From positions 1 to 10,822 of the forward strand of contig KE646897.1 in NCBI GenBank assembly GCA_000447185.1: a stretch of DNA of 10,822 nt. The letters run 5' to 3'. The notes under the pieces were generated by a model. That model saw nothing but the letters and a program-made list of their open reading frames with translations. It had not been told where the DNA came from and ran no database searches. Positions 10,103-10,822 of the stretch are shown in pieces. Both the position numbers and the translations under genes were made by a program. Source of the DNA: Vairimorpha apis BRL 01 (Eukaryota > Microsporidia > Nosematidae). The first letter of the stretch is position 1; each line of letters opens with the position of its first letter.

Positions 10103-10611
10103 CAAAAAAATTATATAATAAACGTATATATTTTTTTAAGAAAATAAATGAAAATGGAATTACATATAAAGATATATTTGATTGTACAATTAAAAGTTTA
10201 AACTGTACAAATGATGATATTAGAACAATATGTATTTTAGGAATGCAAAATATATTTTGTTGCAATTCAAAAAAACCGTATTTTATATTATTAAATATTT
10301 TAAACATGTTATATATTATTAATAACGAGCAAATATATTTTAATATAAATTGGAAAGAAAAATTAATACAAACTATATCAAAATCAAATAAGGGAGTCAA
10401 TGTATTTGATTTTTTTAAGAATATTTGTGAAAATTTATTTAATAATGAAACATCTATTTTAGATTATAAACTATATATTGCTATGAATAGATTAGATATT
10501 CCTTATAATTTGAATATTTACAAAGAAATTCAGAAGAATACATCACATTTAAAATTTATTCATAATTTGATTGATTCAGAAATAAAGCAAAATGTAAATT
10601 GTTTAATATAA
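10078..10611 (+). pseudogene. Copy 2, C-terminal segment (frame 1)
   Basis: Frame 1 is open from just after TAA 10075-10077 to TAA 10609-10611, 177 codons. The ATG at 10243 is internal: homology extends well upstream of it, and the Gly before it (10240) is conserved in copy 1. Landmarks are GMQNIF (10240-10257), YFNINW (10336-10353) and KLYIAMN (10468-10488), ending in NLIDSEIKQN and a short tail. The region is predicted helical, with no transmembrane stretch that I can see and no catalytic signature. This is the best-conserved part of the family and the best query for a database search. Confidence 0.65.
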
Positions 10612-10822
10612 AATATATACAGAAAATAGACAAATTATAAAGAACTCAAACAAAGAATTTAAATTTTCTACCTAATTTTATAAATTTTATAAAAACGTTT
10701 TTTTGAAATTAATATTCATGAATGTTATAAAATACATATTATTATTTTGAGTATAATTTTTTTTAATATTTTTTAAATTAATAAATAAAAACGTGTATTA
10801 GTGCAAATATCTAATAAAAAAA
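10612..10822. other. 3' flank of copy 2, no gene seen
   Basis: This is AT-rich sequence with several AATAAA-like words that could serve as polyadenylation signals (for example near 10780). They are expected by chance at this composition. No open frame or RNA gene is supported before the window ends. Confidence 0.5.

Larger units (their letters stand above)
9173..10611 (+). pseudogene. Copy 2 of the same unrecognised secreted-type family, broken by three frameshifts
   Basis: Four overlapping open segments on one strand (9173-9892 frame 2, 9841-9954 frame 1, 9935-10102 frame 2, 10078-10611 frame 1) carry, in order, the landmarks seen in copy 1. The whole spans about 480 codons. The extra length over copy 1 lies almost entirely in an Asn/Asp/Glu-rich linker near the N-terminus. 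A CCC signal stands right before the start, which copy 1 lacks. Two of the three breaks fall at A-runs (A10 near 9938-9947, A8 at 10076-10083). I know no family with this combination and assign no function. It could be a recent pseudogene, an intact gene with homopolymer base-calling errors, or a gene read through by slippage. Confidence 0.7.

Noticed and set aside
9975..10400. A 141-codon open frame on the minus strand
   Set aside because: It lies antisense to the copy 2 segments, whose plus-strand translation matches copy 1. It is rich in Phe, Ile and Tyr as expected from the complement of AT-rich coding DNA, and has no CCC start signal.

Overview
The window is extremely AT-rich eukaryotic DNA. 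The best fit is an AT-rich microsporidian of the Nosema/Vairimorpha type. Three things point that way: a CCC block sits three bases upstream of an ATG (TACACCCTTTATG, 9163-9175), a known microsporidian start-site signature; the gene pieces are A/T-skewed and intronless with N-terminal hydrophobic leaders; and there is a degraded piece that looks like a Merlin/ISXO2-type DNA transposase, a class known in Nosema. This assignment is an inference. No rRNA, tRNA or recognised housekeeping gene anchors it.

Layout: 1-900 holds no gene I can support. 901-2028 is a broken gene (copy 1) in three successive frames. 2029-2394 is spacer. 2395-2706 is an island of higher GC with a 103-codon open frame, probably the N-terminal zinc-ribbon part of a dead transposase. 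It runs into a decayed tandem repeat of about 100 bp units (about 2682-2955). 2956-9160 is about 6.2 kb of very AT-rich DNA with no gene; one line counted at 5041-5100 has 6 G/C in 60. 9173-10611 is a second broken gene (copy 2) in four successive frames. 10612-10822 is 3' flank.

The main result is that copy 1 and copy 2 are paralogs of one unrecognised family, in the same orientation on either side of the AT block. Their matching parts lie in the same order across several reading frames: a middle helix block, GLQNLF/GMQNIF, YFNVDW/YFNINW, and KLYIIMN/KLYIAMN ending in NLI. Two blocks align without gaps by eye, at 15/43 and 15/35 identities. Each copy starts with a hydrophobic leader, so the ancestral product was probably secreted or membrane-targeted. 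Copy 2 carries a much longer Asn/Asp/Glu-rich linker after its leader. Five frame breaks interrupt the two copies. Three lie at A-runs of 7, 10 and 8 bases, so decay, base-calling error at homopolymers, and slippage-tolerated expression all remain open.

No pathway can be built from this window. It reads as a gene-poor, repeat- and relic-bearing chromosomal region with the remains of a small secreted-protein family.
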